Shown: one piece after another, positions 31,851 to 43,764 of the stretch
How positions within the stretch are numbered: the stretch's first letter is position 1
How the letters are laid out: each line of letters starts with the position of its first letter
Assembly (NCBI GenBank): GCA_030407085.1
Contig: CM059586.1
Span: 101,755,501 to 101,819,500 of the forward strand
Length of the DNA stretch: 64,000 bases
DNA from: Trichopria drosophilae
Lineage: Eukaryota; Arthropoda; Insecta; Hymenoptera; Diapriidae
Reading direction: 5' to 3'
Notes under the pieces: model-generated
What the model was told of the DNA's origin: nothing
The model's input: only the letters and a program-made list of their open reading frames with translations
The model's database searches: none
Program-made: the position numbers and the translations under genes

Positions 31851-33299
31851 AACCTTACGATAAATGCGACTTAAATCGCGAGTGAATCATTCCATGTAAA
31901 GGTATACTTTTTATTAGATGGAGATTATGGGTAAAAAGAGTATCATGGTCAGTAATTTGATCTATGGGTATATCATCGTATTCCATTTAATCATTTGGCC
32001 AATTTATCGTTGGAGTATTTTGTATCTGGACTAAATCTGGTCATGTCATCGCCTGGCAACTTCACCATTTGAACACCTGACTGTTTAGATATTTACTGGA
32101 AGTTTTACTAATACCAATTTCGCAGGATTTTTAGGATGGTGATACGAAGTCTATAATCTTATAATTAAGAAATATACCACCTGCCTTCCGAATTCAGGAA
32201 AAAGGCTAGAAAAAATAACTCTAAAACTTGGCTAATACTCCTGTAGCCATTGCTGATCCTGAACATGGACTACCCATTCACTCCACCAGCCAGTAAACTT
32301 TCAGTTTTATGTAATAACGACGTTATTTCTTTTAAATAACTAGTGGTATCGCTGGCTTTACCACAAGCTGGCAGTGATACTTTGGGCCAATTGAATCCAA
32401 AATGGGTCCTTCATACAAATTTAAGGCTCATTTAAGTCTCCGAGTGTCTGGTATAGCGATAGGCCTTAGCTATAGCCCCAGTCCCGTCGACAGTTCGAAT
32501 GGTCTTTCAAGATTTAATCCAGCCGGCAGTGCCACTCTAGAAAACTACTTTCCAGATATCCTAATGAAACGGGTTCTTCACAAGAATTTGGAGCACCAAG
32601 TATCTAGTATACGGTAGGCCTACTAACGTTTTGCAACCAGCGTACAAAAATAGTATTGTATCACAGTCAAATCCTTTATTTTTTGTGTGACCACTTTTTC
32701 ATAGCCATAATTAATGACAAATTATATTATTTCTGGCGGTTTTCTGAAGTGTTGCTGCCAGGTTGCGGTAAAAGTAGCAAAGCCAATATCTCCATACTTA
32801 TAGCCTTAAATGAGTTTTGAACTATGGAGTTCTTTTGGGCACTGGGAAGTTCTTTTTGATAGGACTGCTCAAAAGCAGTTTCCTCGATTGACGCTACCAG
32901 CTTCTGGTAAAACTGGCACGATCACACATCCTTTTTGATAGTACAGGGTGTAAAATCGTTCGTGGGCATATCGGTATACATGATGTTTACAGCCTTAAAT
33001 GAGCCTTATATTCATGTGCAGGACTCATTTACATACTATCTCCCGAACGTGATTCTCCGGAGAAGCGCTGAGAGCTTGTAGTAAAGCTAAAATCACTTGT
33101 TATTGCGTTTAAATAGTGGTGTTGCTAGATTTACACAGCTAATAATGATCCAACAGTAAAAATGAAATCGCCAAACTCCTCGAAGTTACTTCCTAAGTTC
33201 TCATCCCTACCTCTTTCCGATCTAACATCATATATAAGAAATACCAGACTCACAATTTTCATATGCTGTATCTTATCTATTTCTTTTTTATGGGGAATA
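31851..33299. other. No gene seen; weak 190-bp reiteration
   Basis: CCTTAAATGAG recurs at about 32804 and 32994, and CCAG-TT-GGTAAAA words recur around 32757, 32897 and 33080. This suggests a highly decayed tandem repeat of roughly 190 bp. No coding signal. Confidence 0.35.
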
Positions 33300-33312
33300 G
33301 GGGGGGGGGGGG
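33300..33312 (+). repeat. Homopolymer run of 13 G
   Basis: Thirteen consecutive G residues. Length in the assembly may be unreliable because such runs are error-prone in sequencing. Confidence 0.9.
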
Positions 33313-34526
33313 TTCTTTCCAAAAGTGGACTCCTTCAACAAACCCAGACGGTTCTGTGTATTGATTTCTTAAATTCGTCAGTTGTTACATCAATTCACGA
33401 ACACAACATTTAATTCGGCATATAAAATTCCTATTTATATTACTTCCTTTTTATGCAACTGCATGGAAAATTCATAAATATAGGAATGGATATTTCATTC
33501 GAAAAAAATAAATCGACGAACCAATTAGAAGTGAGTAATATTTCATTTGTCATGACCTATTTTGCGGGAAAGTCACATTTTTTTTCGACTGCCGTGATAA
33601 TTTACGACATGTTTTGTTGCGGGTTAAATTATACAAATTGTTATTATTTCTAGCAGTTTTCATAAATATTTACTAGGTAGAAAATTAATTAATCAAAATG
33701 GTTAGGCGTACAAAATCAGTGAAATTATTTGATTAGAGCAACGATGTGTACATTGTCCGTTTATTTTAATTAACTTCATATATTTAACGCGTTATTTAAA
33801 AACTTGAAGTTTCTCTTCGAAGGAAAATTACGAATTAGAGAAACGACGAAAGCAAATGAAATAACTCATACCGTGTTTTGACGCACTCGACCTTTCGTTC
33901 GTTAACTTTCGGCTGCTCGTTATCTTTTCATCTTATGCAATCCCACACCTTTTTGTCTGTCCGATTTTCATACCTGGGTCGCTTCGTGGTTTTTCCAACG
34001 CCCGACTATAAACGCGGACCTGGTGCCGTACCACAAGTGGACTCGAAATTATTTGCCGGATTTTTCCGAATTAGAGCCCCAGGGCATGATTCCGTATACT
34101 CGCGCATCTACCCGACCACCTACGCAATTTTAGGGGAGACCGAGCGGCTAAATTGGATTTTATTAAACTCCGTCCGCGGTCAATCGAACTCGCGTGCCAG
34201 TGTTCAAAATCACGCGCGTCCAAACGTGAAACCGAATACTTTTCTCTTGGTCGTCTTCTCATTTGCTTGTTAATATTTGAATTCCTCATAAATTTCGAAA
34301 TAAAAACCTATTTACTAGGCCCATTTTTATTTATGTCTTTTTAATGATTTTTATCGCGACAATCGTGAAAATCCCGTCAAAAGTGTAGATTTTCATGGGT
34401 TTTCTTGTTTTTTTTTTCAAACAAGATTGAAAATGACTATGCCCATAATGGAACGCGTTATTTATGCTTTTGCAAATTATGAATTTAATTGTTTCCTCAA
34501 TCCGGAAATAGCAAAATGCAGTATTT
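33313..34526. other. No gene seen; GC-richer at 33860-34270
   Basis: The 131-residue + frame at 33878-34273 and the antisense frame across it have no known motif. GACCGAGCGGCTAA at 34138 is a 14-nt match to the tRNA A-box-like segment in the foldback arms at 29933-30429. Confidence 0.35.
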
Positions 34527-34612
34527 TAAGTAGTAAAAGTCGGTGCCATCGTTTCTGAGGACTGTTACTACTTACATCCAAGCGGACAAAATATGATGTC
34601 TGTTACTATTTA
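34527..34612. repeat. Short member of the TAAGTAGTAACAG palindromic family
   Basis: TAAGTAGTAAAAG (34527-34539) faces CTGTTACTACTTA (34562-34574), giving a 48-bp palindrome-ended unit. A further CTGTTACTATTTA lies at 34600-34612. In complement, the core TCCTCAGAAACG resembles TCCTGAAAATG of the 57-bp unit at 51749. Confidence 0.7.
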
Positions 34613-35828
34613 GATAAATGCATTTTTATATGAATAATACTTGACTTCTGCAAATGATTTGTTATACTTTCACACGTGCTTAATAGCCGATATTTCTGTG
34701 TTGCTTTCTAAGAGTTACGAAGATACTGATAAAATTATTATCATTGTCATCGTAATCAAAATTTGTTACAATGTTTTTATTAGAATTTTTTAATTTTAGA
34801 AAAGAAATCAGAAGAAGCCATTTTCTAAATTGGGCGGCTATTTGCAAAATTGAAACGTAAATATACAAAAAATTGTAAGTTATTGGCTCGCACGAAGTAC
34901 ATTTAATTTTTAAGTCGTATTTAGATTTGTTCCATAAAAACTGAACATAAGATTCCATTAAAATATTTATTGTCTCTTTTTCCAGTTTATTTGAAACTTT
35001 TTCAGAAATATTCAATGTTTTCGTAAGTTTTATCATTGCAGTTTACGTGAAAGTGATAAATGCAGTGCCACATATATCGATTAAAAACGCTAGAAACGAG
35101 CTCTATATTAAATATTTTCTTTCATACGAAAATTCGAAATTACCAATTATTATTTTATTTGTTAGAACTTAGTAGTTACGCCGGAAATATTTTCCACCGT
35201 AACGCCGACTTATATTAGAGTGCATTTTGGTTCCCGGCGTAGCATTAGGCGAGGTATTACTTACTTAACTTTCCTACAAGAGTCTGGAGCATAACCACGG
35301 TTTAAGCACACAGAGTAAAACCCGTTTGCTGGTAGTTAGGAGAACCTAAAATGTCCTTGTTCTGGCGTGCTTGAAGTAGTTATAGGCCCATACCGCAACC
35401 TGGCCGAGTATGAATGAATGTAACAGGACGGACAGTGTCACCATATACTATCGTAAAAGTTAATGTAGCAGAACACACTTATCTTATGATCTCCTACCAG
35501 TTTTCGACTCCGTGGACCATCCGCCGGTTTCCTACCGTAACGACTGTTTCATTAACTAACGGTAATTGACGAGGTACTATCAAAATCCAATTGCGGATTT
35601 GAAAACTATAGTTTCTTATAGCTAAAAAAGAGTATAAAGGATGTTGCTGATGATTGTTGGTGATTTCCGTCCTTGGCATCGAAACTCTGAAACTGATAAT
35701 TTTAAAGTCGATCATTTTATTGCATTAAAAAATCATTATAGCCGCACATTATACATAGTAAAATCTAGTAATCCAAGTACCATATTTAGATAATTTTTTT
35801 TTTGAACGTAATCGCTGAATATTGATGT
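34613..35828. other. AT-rich DNA, no gene seen
   Basis: The 118-residue antisense frame at 34680-35036 is the longest frame here and shows no motif I recognise. Confidence 0.45.
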
Positions 35829-36214
35829 CTGACCACAAGCGACTATTTCTACTTGCTATATGATTCCACTGATTTTTCACGTTGAATTTGATTGTTTACA
35901 GCATTTCCAAAAATGTATGTATGCTTTGGAAAGCTATTATTTCCTATGTTTCCGAGGTCGTTCTTTCGAACGCCGCTGAGAAAATTTTGAAAAACATCAC
36001 TTAACCTCACTTTTTTAACCAAATACATAAAAATACCGAACTTTCATTATCCTTTTTTTATAAATTCAAATTTTTTGATGGGAAAGGATTTTTTTTCTTT
36101 ACAAAATGATAACAAAACTTATAGGTTTCCAAAGCATACATAAATTTTTGGAAATGCTGTAAACAATCAAATTCAACGAGAAAAATCAGTTCACTTGGGC
36201 CTTAATGCGTTAAT
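35829..36214. mobile_element. Foldback with a TTAA-type right end
   Basis: ACTGATTTTTC.CGTTGAATTTG, GATTGTTTACAGCATTTCC and TATGCTTTGGAAA on the left (35872-35940) are mirrored at 36127-36192. The right end reads GGGCCTTAATGCG then TTAA (36211-36214), the complement of the TTAACCCATTAAGGCC-style termini elsewhere. The left edge, TGTCTGACCACAAGCGACTA, resembles the TGTCTGATCATAAACGACCA unit at 51548. Confidence 0.55.
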
Positions 36215-36289
36215 TGACTCTGCATTTTTATTTTGAAAATATGTTTAGACAAGTAAATAATTGGTGATTTTAATTTAGTTAGTAACATA

Positions 36290-37100
36290 CATGCATGTAG
36301 TAAAATGCATTAATCTATATAGTAAAGAGCAGATATTGCTGCAAATACAATGCAGCGCAGACTAATACTACTTATTTTTATTTACTTTACTTATTTTCAT
36401 CTATTTTACTTGCTTAAAGCTCCGCTTTAGTGCAAAAAATCGATGGGGACTGTTACTACTTAGTACCTGTATTTCAGTCTAAGTAGTAACAGACGTTAGA
36501 TTAAAATTTAGTCGGCTAAGTAGCATAAGTCCACGTCATGTGGTCTTCGCAGTAGATATCGTCTGTTACTACTTACACTGAAATGCAGGGTCTAAGTAGT
36601 AACAGACAGCATCTATTGCGAGCACCACATGACGTGGACTTATGATACTTAGACGACTACATTTTAATCTAACGTATGTTACTACTTAGACGGAAATGCA
36701 GGGTCTAAGTAGTAACAGACCGCATCTACTGCGAACAGCACATGACGTGGACTTATGCTACTTAGACGACTATATTTTTATCTAACGTCTGTTACTACAT
36801 AAATGAAAATAAGTAGTATTAGTCTGCGCTGCGTTATGTTTGCAGTAATATCTGTCCTTTACTACATAGATTTAGACTTATACTGAAATGCGGGGTCTAA
36901 GTAGTAACAGACGGTATCTACTACGAACACCACATGACGCGGACTTATGCTTCTTAGACAACTATATTTTAATCTAAGTAGTAACATCATACGTACATTG
37001 TAAAATGCATTAATGTAAGTAGTAACAGGCAGAACTTGCAGCAAAAACAACATGGTGCGGACTGTTACTACTTATTCTCGTCTATGTTGTACCGGTCCGT
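36290..37100. repeat. Array of 59-bp palindrome-ended units, period 113 bp in part
   Basis: The 13-mer TAAGTAGTAACAG and its complement CTGTTACTACTTA are the landmarks. Seven 59-bp units (13 + 33 + 13) lie at 36316, 36517, 36593, 36706, 36810, 36898 and 37016. The units at 36517 and 36810 run in the opposite orientation to the others. Between units, 43-bp hairpins at 36450, 36563 and 36676 are spaced exactly 113 bp. Cores of four units share (A/T)TCTA(C/T)T(G/A)CGA..A.CACATGACG(T/C)GGA; the unit at 36316 and those at 36810 and 37016 have a different core but the same length. It is non-coding. Confidence 0.9.
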
Positions 37101-39654
37101 ACAACAAAATTCGATGAGGCCTGTTACTGCTGAGATCTGATTCAAGTGGTAATAGTAGAGATGCATAGAAAAATACGATACTATAACTAGTAATAATCCG
37201 TACCTGCTATAACATTCGATAAGTGGTAGCAGCGTACATGATAAAATAGAGTTTGACAACCCGTTATTTCTTATTTTCCTTAACATCTGCTGAAATAAAT
37301 CTCTGCGGGTAAGCCTGCATGTCGAATTGCAAGGTATCAGGTGCGAAATGTCCACAACAGAATGAGAGTTTTTGTCTATTATAATCGTTAAAATCAGTTT
37401 AAAATATGGATTGTCATCTTTCTGTTATGCGACACAAGGGGACTTCTTTAACCGAGGCAAATGAAGGATATATCAACTTGTATCGAGGTTAACGACAACT
37501 AACCCGGTCTTTTGCTCCGATGAGCCGAGGTTCCATCATTCAAAGACGAACATCGTTATATGCTCGTCACCCCCGGTAATGACGTCGAACGCCTTTTCGG
37601 TGCCTCATCTTTGCCAATAAATACACGTGCCGGCTCCTCGTTACATGATACCTCTATCTGCCTTACTCCATTTCCATGGTAGGAGAATCGAGGTTTGCAC
37701 GAAGGAGACTAAAAGGGGAGGCAAAGAGAACGAAAAGAGAGCAGAGGAGAGAAACGGGAAAGGAGGATTGCTCCCTATGGGAGAAAATGGGGTCGGCCGC
37801 GGACGAGGGTTGCCGAGTCGGAGGTCGCAGGAGCTCAAGGCACTGATTATACCCACACCACTCACGCGGGACGTGTTTCCCAATACGAATTAAAACATAT
37901 CAAAAGCACATACATAGCAGCCAATACCTCCGGGCCAACCTTAATCGAACTACGCTCCCTACGTCCCGCCTCACTGTTTCTCTTCGACGATTGCATCCAA
38001 GGCGATTGAAGGAAGAAAGTCTCGCCCGAATGAGCATACCCGGTAATACAAGATGGGGTCGGCCGATCCGACAGCGGCAACGCGATAATATAGAATTGCA
38101 ATGACAAAATAACAAGCGGCTAAAAGGGTTACCACCGACCAAAATAGTTTCGTATTAATCCATCATGAAATTAATCAAGGAATAGTAAGACGTCTTATAC
38201 CTACAGGTCGTAGACGCAGATTCTTCCCGTAGTTTCCAATATCATCTTTCAAAATGGGTTTAGAAAACCTGGATTCTTAGGAAGGGGTTTCCGAATTTCA
38301 TGTTCTTCATATGAAAATTCTGATCCGGAAAAATGCCTAAGATTCGACGTGATAACCTGCTGTTACCGGCTTCAAGCAATATCGAAACTCATAAATTTAC
38401 TCTAGTAAGGAAGTAGCGAGGTAGCAACAAAGGATCGGAACTTGCAGGATCACTCCGTGTAAAAAGTCTAGCAAAGACATACTTGGGATTGTCACGTTAT
38501 TTTGCGCAAGAGAAATCCGAAGGAAGCTTTAGCGTCTTTGCGAACATTTTCGCAAAAAAAAAAGGGAAGCTCAAAGCTTTCGCTGGTTCCTCCATGAGCT
38601 TTCAGATGCGCGTTCAGAAATATGCTGAAGTATTTTAATATCGAGCCGGAAAGCGCACAGGGCTTGCGCGTTCGAGTATTGTCCAGGCGACTACTGCATG
38701 TGTGAATGGCTTGGAATGCGGCTCGGCTTTGTACTAAAGCCTTTATTGTTTGGCCGACCACCATTCACAGTGGCTATCACGCTCTCCACTGATGAGCAAT
38801 GCTCCCTATTTTATCGCAGGACATTCCGAATCCAAAAATGAGAGAACATCGTTAGATTGAAGAAACTAATGTATATTCCATCCACGACATCCTCGATCGT
38901 CCATTTTCTAGAGGCCGAAAGACAGGTTGCTCCGAACAGGGCAAATGATTATTGTTCGTTCATTTCGCGGTCTAATAAATAGATATTAAGAATTTCACTC
39001 GACGGCAAAACAGATTTGGTACAATACAAAACGGCAGAAACGCATCTTTCTCGGATTAACGTTTCATTTCAAGCCTTTAGGAGGATGGAGTTCTAAAATG
39101 TACCGGATGCTGAACACGATGGATGTCGACTCGATTGAGAAGCTCTGCTGCGTAAAGAGCCTCAAATAGCATTTCCATGGAAATGCTCGGATGCTGATAT
39201 CGCGCACATCCCGGAAGCTTGTCCGACTCAGTCGTGATCTAGATACCTCAAAAACTTGATAGTTATTCCCATACATTTATACGAAATCCTTTTGTCGAGA
39301 TTCTACGATGCGAATTTCGTTTGGGATCACGGTATCGAGTTATTTTTGTTTTTCTTAACGCTCATCTTCGAAAACGGTGGAGTTTTGCATTTTAGATGAT
39401 TAATCATCTAGATAAAAGTAGATTTGTTATTTATTTCACGATCTTTATAGTGATCGTCGTAATATTGTCAGTAAAGACAAAATAAATGTAAAGAAAATTT
39501 TCCCTAGTTCTGAACTATTGAATTTCTCGACCGTGACATTAAAAATTTGTTTATAAATAGTTGTGTTTAAAAAGCGGTCATCGTAATATATAAATAAGTT
39601 AATTTTAACGCATCGGCTCTTGATTGTAGCCCTCTTTAGAATAGATTTTCAAAT
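37101..39654. other. GC-mixed DNA, no recognised gene
   Basis: From 37440 to 38140 the DNA is GC-richer, with overlapping two-strand frames (80-95 residues) of no known family. The frame at 38492-38764 (-) is likewise unrecognised. No repeats I can defend. Confidence 0.4.
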
Positions 39655-39685
39655 TAATAAATAAATAAATAAATAAATAAATATA
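39655..39685. repeat. (TAAA)n microsatellite
   Basis: About seven TAAA tetramers followed by TATATAAG. Confidence 0.9.
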
Positions 39686-41612
39686 TAAGTACAAGAAACA
39701 ACGTAAAAAATTCATGTTGAACTGAGTCGAGCAGGATTCATTTGATTGTATATGAAAGGCATATATGTTTATGACTTTTTTCATAAGCACCAACCCAGGA
39801 TCAGTATGAGATTTTGTTAACTGATGATCAAATGAACCAACGGATGTAACTGAATTTAACGATTACATATGTATAAATGAAATTGTCGTATTATTATTGG
39901 GTTAACTAAACCCTCTATTTTCAATCATTAGAAATAATTTAACCTAAAGTCATTTGAATAAAATATTATAAATTTCCGGTAAATTAGATTTGTCAAATCT
40001 AATATTCACGGCTATTATTTCATATTTCTTGATACAAAAAATTTTCCAATTCTCTTCTTCTTTCTTTTAATCAATCTTAATAATCAAAATTACATCTAAC
40101 GACATTGGTTTATGGTTTTCTGGTATTTTGTATGTTTTTAATTTTTCCCTACAATGCCAACTATCAGTGATATGTGTGTTAGTATCACCCGTGACATTTT
40201 GTAAAATATTTGTGAACAATTTTGCTAAATTATAAGTAGGCATACTATCAGTCTTATCGGAATACCTTGTTTGTGTTCCGAAGGAACTATTTGTTGTAGA
40301 AATTCGGAAATATTACACTGATAAGAGTAAGTTATATTTTTTATGTGTTTTGTATGTAATTTTCTTCCATTAAAGTCTTCAATCGTAGTTGACAATTAAA
40401 AATAGATCTTGATGATGTGCTCTTATCGTACACATATAAAAATCCCTTATACCAATTATAGGTACGTTGCGATTTTATGTAAATTATTCTAATTTATTTA
40501 TTTACTTGTTTATTCGTGAAACAAATGTAAAAATGAAGTGATCATTAGATTTTTCCTACATTGAAAATAGGTATATTACCGTCTTCGTATTTTAAAAATC
40601 TTGTTTAATGTCCTTAGGGCTTTCCCCATTTGAAACTTATTTCGTAAGCAAATCGAATGAAATTGTCCTAATGAAAACAGTCAAATTCATCCATTTTTTC
40701 AGACTTATTGCCAAATATGTGCAGGGTGACGTGCAAAATCCGAAACTTCTAACCTCTGTACTTAGACGGGACTCAATCAACCTAAAATAAGCAGTAATGT
40801 ACCGAACGACTTTCTAAATATGAATAAGAAAAATTAAATATTTGAAATTATATCTGGACATACTTTTGGATGTAAAATTTATAGTAAAATGTTCACCAAT
40901 TCAAATTCATAAGATCATCGTGCAATTTTCTAGAGGTATTCTATTCATGGAAGTACCTAAAGGTATGGCGTAACTTAAAGTGATATTTTAGTTGCGCGGG
41001 AAATGTACAAAATAGAATTGTTTTAAATACGTTATTGCTAATTCTTTGTTGTGTTGGTCTTTGTAAAGTAAAACTCAGTTTATTATGATGTATTGAAACG
41101 TTTTTACAATAATTCATGCTTATATTTTCGTCTTTCCTATTTAAGCATTTTAAAGAATTTTAAAAAAATCGTAGGATTCTGCAGCATGATGAAAATTGCC
41201 CCCACCCCCTCCCCTTCGCTTTATGTACCAATGTACTTTTTTCAAAATTCGTCATTCTTCGATCATATACGGATGGATACTTGTGGAAATTCAAAATTCA
41301 AAGGTAGGTTAAAAAATAAAATGCGGTTTTAATGGAATAGAATTTGCTACGATATTGTCAAGAATTTTATCATAATTATTCTATTTTAACATAAAGAATT
41401 CATAATTTTGAACAAACATTAAGGGTAGTAATTGGATGATGGATTGCCATAAGTATAGATTACCATTTATTAAAACTAAACTAATTTTAATACTCTGGGA
41501 TACGCTGGAGATTTTATATTTTGTCGATTATCAAAGTTGTTTGAATCATCGGGAATAAACAACGAGTAAGCTGTCATATTAATTTTCTTGTAATTTTGTA
41601 AATTTTCAACTT
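39686..41612. other. AT-rich DNA, no gene seen
   Basis: Only a short palindrome ATTAGATTTGTCAAATCTAAT-like word at 39985-40003 stands out. Confidence 0.45.
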
Positions 41613-41616
41613 TTAA

Positions 41617-42300
41617 GGTAGATAACCCCAGGGATAAAGTATGTTTGGGAGAAATATGTAATTACGTGTCCAACCATTTCATTTTCACTAATAATGACAT
41701 TGTTGAAGGGAGAAACTGTTATTGTTCTTGAAAAAAATTGGTACCTGGAAAAATGATTTGTTATAAAACATTTGCTAATGACTCAAACTTTCTTCTTATC
41801 GTCACACAGAAAAAAAAAGTTTTAAAATTGTTACATCTCAAATTAAGTACTGTAAAAGGCTTAATTTCAGTCTAAAATTGTACTAATTTTCTTAAATTAA
41901 GTCAATATTTGCGCTTAAAACCTTGTTTTTAATTTTAGAAACTTACTTTTAGTCAATATTCAGGTTCGAAATAAGAATTCTCTAACTTAGGTGTGGCAAG
42001 CTCGAAATATTTTTCTTTAAGCATAAATCTCGACTAAAATTTAACTCTGCTATCTAAAAGTAAGACTATAAGCGCGAATATTGACTTAACTTAAGAAAAT
42101 TATATCAATTTTAGACTGAAATTAAGCCTATCACAGTGCTTAATTTGAGACGTAATAATTTGACGCCTTTGTTTTTCTGTGCAGTTAAACATGTTATTAA
42201 AATAATTGTATTTTAATGAATGATGCCTTATTTTAGAAAATGATTCTCTACAACTTTATCCAACGAATTTTTCCAAATTTTTTACCTAATCACTAAAATC
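41617..42300. mobile_element. Copy 2 of the GGTRGTTA TTAA element, interrupted
   Basis: It starts TTAA (41613-41616) then GGTAGATAACCCCAGGGATA and follows the 18967 element through TAATGACATTGTTGAA and ACTCAAACTTTCTTCTTATC. The homology breaks at 41805, where a 377-bp MITE has inserted, and resumes at 42182 with CAGTTAAACATG...GATTCTCTACAACTTTATCC, matching GATTCTCTATAACTATACC at 19220. The right half is degraded and its terminal TTAA is not found. Confidence 0.7.
41805..42181. mobile_element. 377-bp palindromic MITE, copy 2, nested in the TTAA element
   Basis: Ends are CACAGAAAAA and TTTTTCTGTG. The arms are complementary (CAAATTAAGTACTGTAAAAG / CACAGTGCTTAATTTG and TTAAATTAAGTCAATATTTG / AATATTGACTTAACTTAAG). 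The same family is at 17155-17572. The interrupted host element dates this insertion as the younger event. CA dinucleotides flank both sides (41803-41804, 42182-42183) but a target duplication is not certain. Confidence 0.8.
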
Positions 42301-42629
42301 ATTCATAAATTGTGGAAAGTAATAATGTTTGTTTTTAATAAATATAATTTCAGGTCATATTATTAAACCTATGCTGAAAAATCCCCTTTTTGCCATTTTA
42401 ACTTCGTTGAGGCATTTCAAATTTTAGCTATTTGATACTGGCTAATGTTTTTAGCTTTTAACGCACCCGAAATTTGGCAAAATCCAGTAGGGGACAAATT
42501 ACGTCGTTTACCTATTCTGAAAATTACATAATTATTGCAAATGGCAAAAGTTTTACAGTATTTTCATAAAAAAGTGTCAAAACATCAATACTGAACTTAC
42601 CGCTTGTCGATGTATCTATTTTTTTTTTA
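42301..42629. other. AT-rich spacer, nothing seen
   Basis: No supportable feature. Confidence 0.5.
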
Positions 42630-42784
42630 TTTTTTTAATTCGGTGTTTTCAATTCGGTTTTTCTACTGTCGGCTTTTAGACGTGTCGGTTTTTTGTCCGT
42701 CGGCTTTTCGAATATCGGTATTTTGACTGTCGGTTTTTTGACCTGTCGGCTTTTTATTTGTCGGTTTTTCGACCCACACCCGTT
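42630..42784 (-). mobile_element. Partial copy of the CCGACA-repeat transposon
   Basis: The right end TTTTTCGACCCACACCC (complement GGGTGTGGGTCGAAAAA) matches the terminus of the intact element at 44325-44507. Inward, the sequence is a run of 13- to 15-bp units of the form GTCGG(C/T)TTTTNGA. The opposite terminus is missing, so this is a half element. Confidence 0.7.
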
Positions 42785-43764
42785 ATAGTCGCTTTAAACG
42801 GTAACCGAAGGGTTCCACCTTCATGTTAATCGTAAATTCAGGACATACGAGTCTACCATACCATTAACAAGGTAAAGTCGTAACAAGAAATCTTAAAAGG
42901 CTGTAGTTTTATGGACGACTATTTTGTTTCAGGTCGTCACACATCCGAAACCGCAGTTCGCCCATGTGAAAGAAAAAAAATCTCCCGAAAGCATATTAAG
43001 CCGATGTGATGTAATAACCATGATGCTAGGGATAGTCTTGTAAAGACGAAGGGTGGGAAGGGGGCGGGGGTACAGCATAGGGAGTTTCGCGACGCGTTAT
43101 ATTCAATAAAACCCAAATGTACCGCAAGAGACCATTTTTCCACGTTCAACCATTTTTCTCCCGTTCCTTCGTCCTCGTCCTACCGTTTCTCGTCCTTTCA
43201 GTCTCCATACCTCGCCCTTCGTCCCTTCAGCGACTCCGGCAACCTGTCTCTCACCGCTGATATTCGTAGAAGTTTATTTTGCGTAAGCGACGAAATGTCA
43301 CGCGCAGCTCGCGTTACCTTGGCTGCTTTTAATTAATCATTATACACTCTCGTCGCAGGAAAATATAAAACTTGCGAAACAACACGGCTGTCGCAATAGA
43401 GGGCACGCTGAAAAGACAATTTTAAATTAGTGCCCCGCTGGAAATAGATTAAGAAATATATTTTTCCCTTGATCACTTTATCGACCGTAGCTGGCAAATA
43501 ATTACTCTTCGAGGGATTCCTATTAAGCCCCACGAAACGGCAAGAAATCTGTCGTTGTTTGCAATCTGGGTAAATCCCTAAGTTGCTAAAAATATCAATC
43601 AGCAAAGTCTTCAGTGGAATTTATACATAGATCCTGAAATATTTCGTTCAAATCCCGTCAAAATAAAAACGCTGTGTTACCACATATTACGTCGTGCCAA
43701 GGATCTTGGAGTTTCTCGAAACTTCTAATGATTAGTCGTGGTTAAAAATATTTTCTCTTGTACG
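42785..43764. other. GC-richer DNA, no recognised gene
   Basis: Pyrimidine tracts ending in TTTCAG/CTTCAG occur at about 43140-43230 but no donor site follows. AAAGTCGTAACAAGA at 42874 resembles the 3' end of small-subunit rRNA for 14 nt only and is not accepted as rRNA. Confidence 0.4.

Noticed and set aside
36290..37100. CRISPR-like regular spacing of a short repeat
   Set aside because: Units alternate orientation, cores are related rather than unique spacers, and the context is eukaryotic.
42874..42888. AAAGTCGTAACAAGA, like the 3' end of 18S rRNA
   Set aside because: Only about 14 nt match; flanking sequence does not continue as rRNA.
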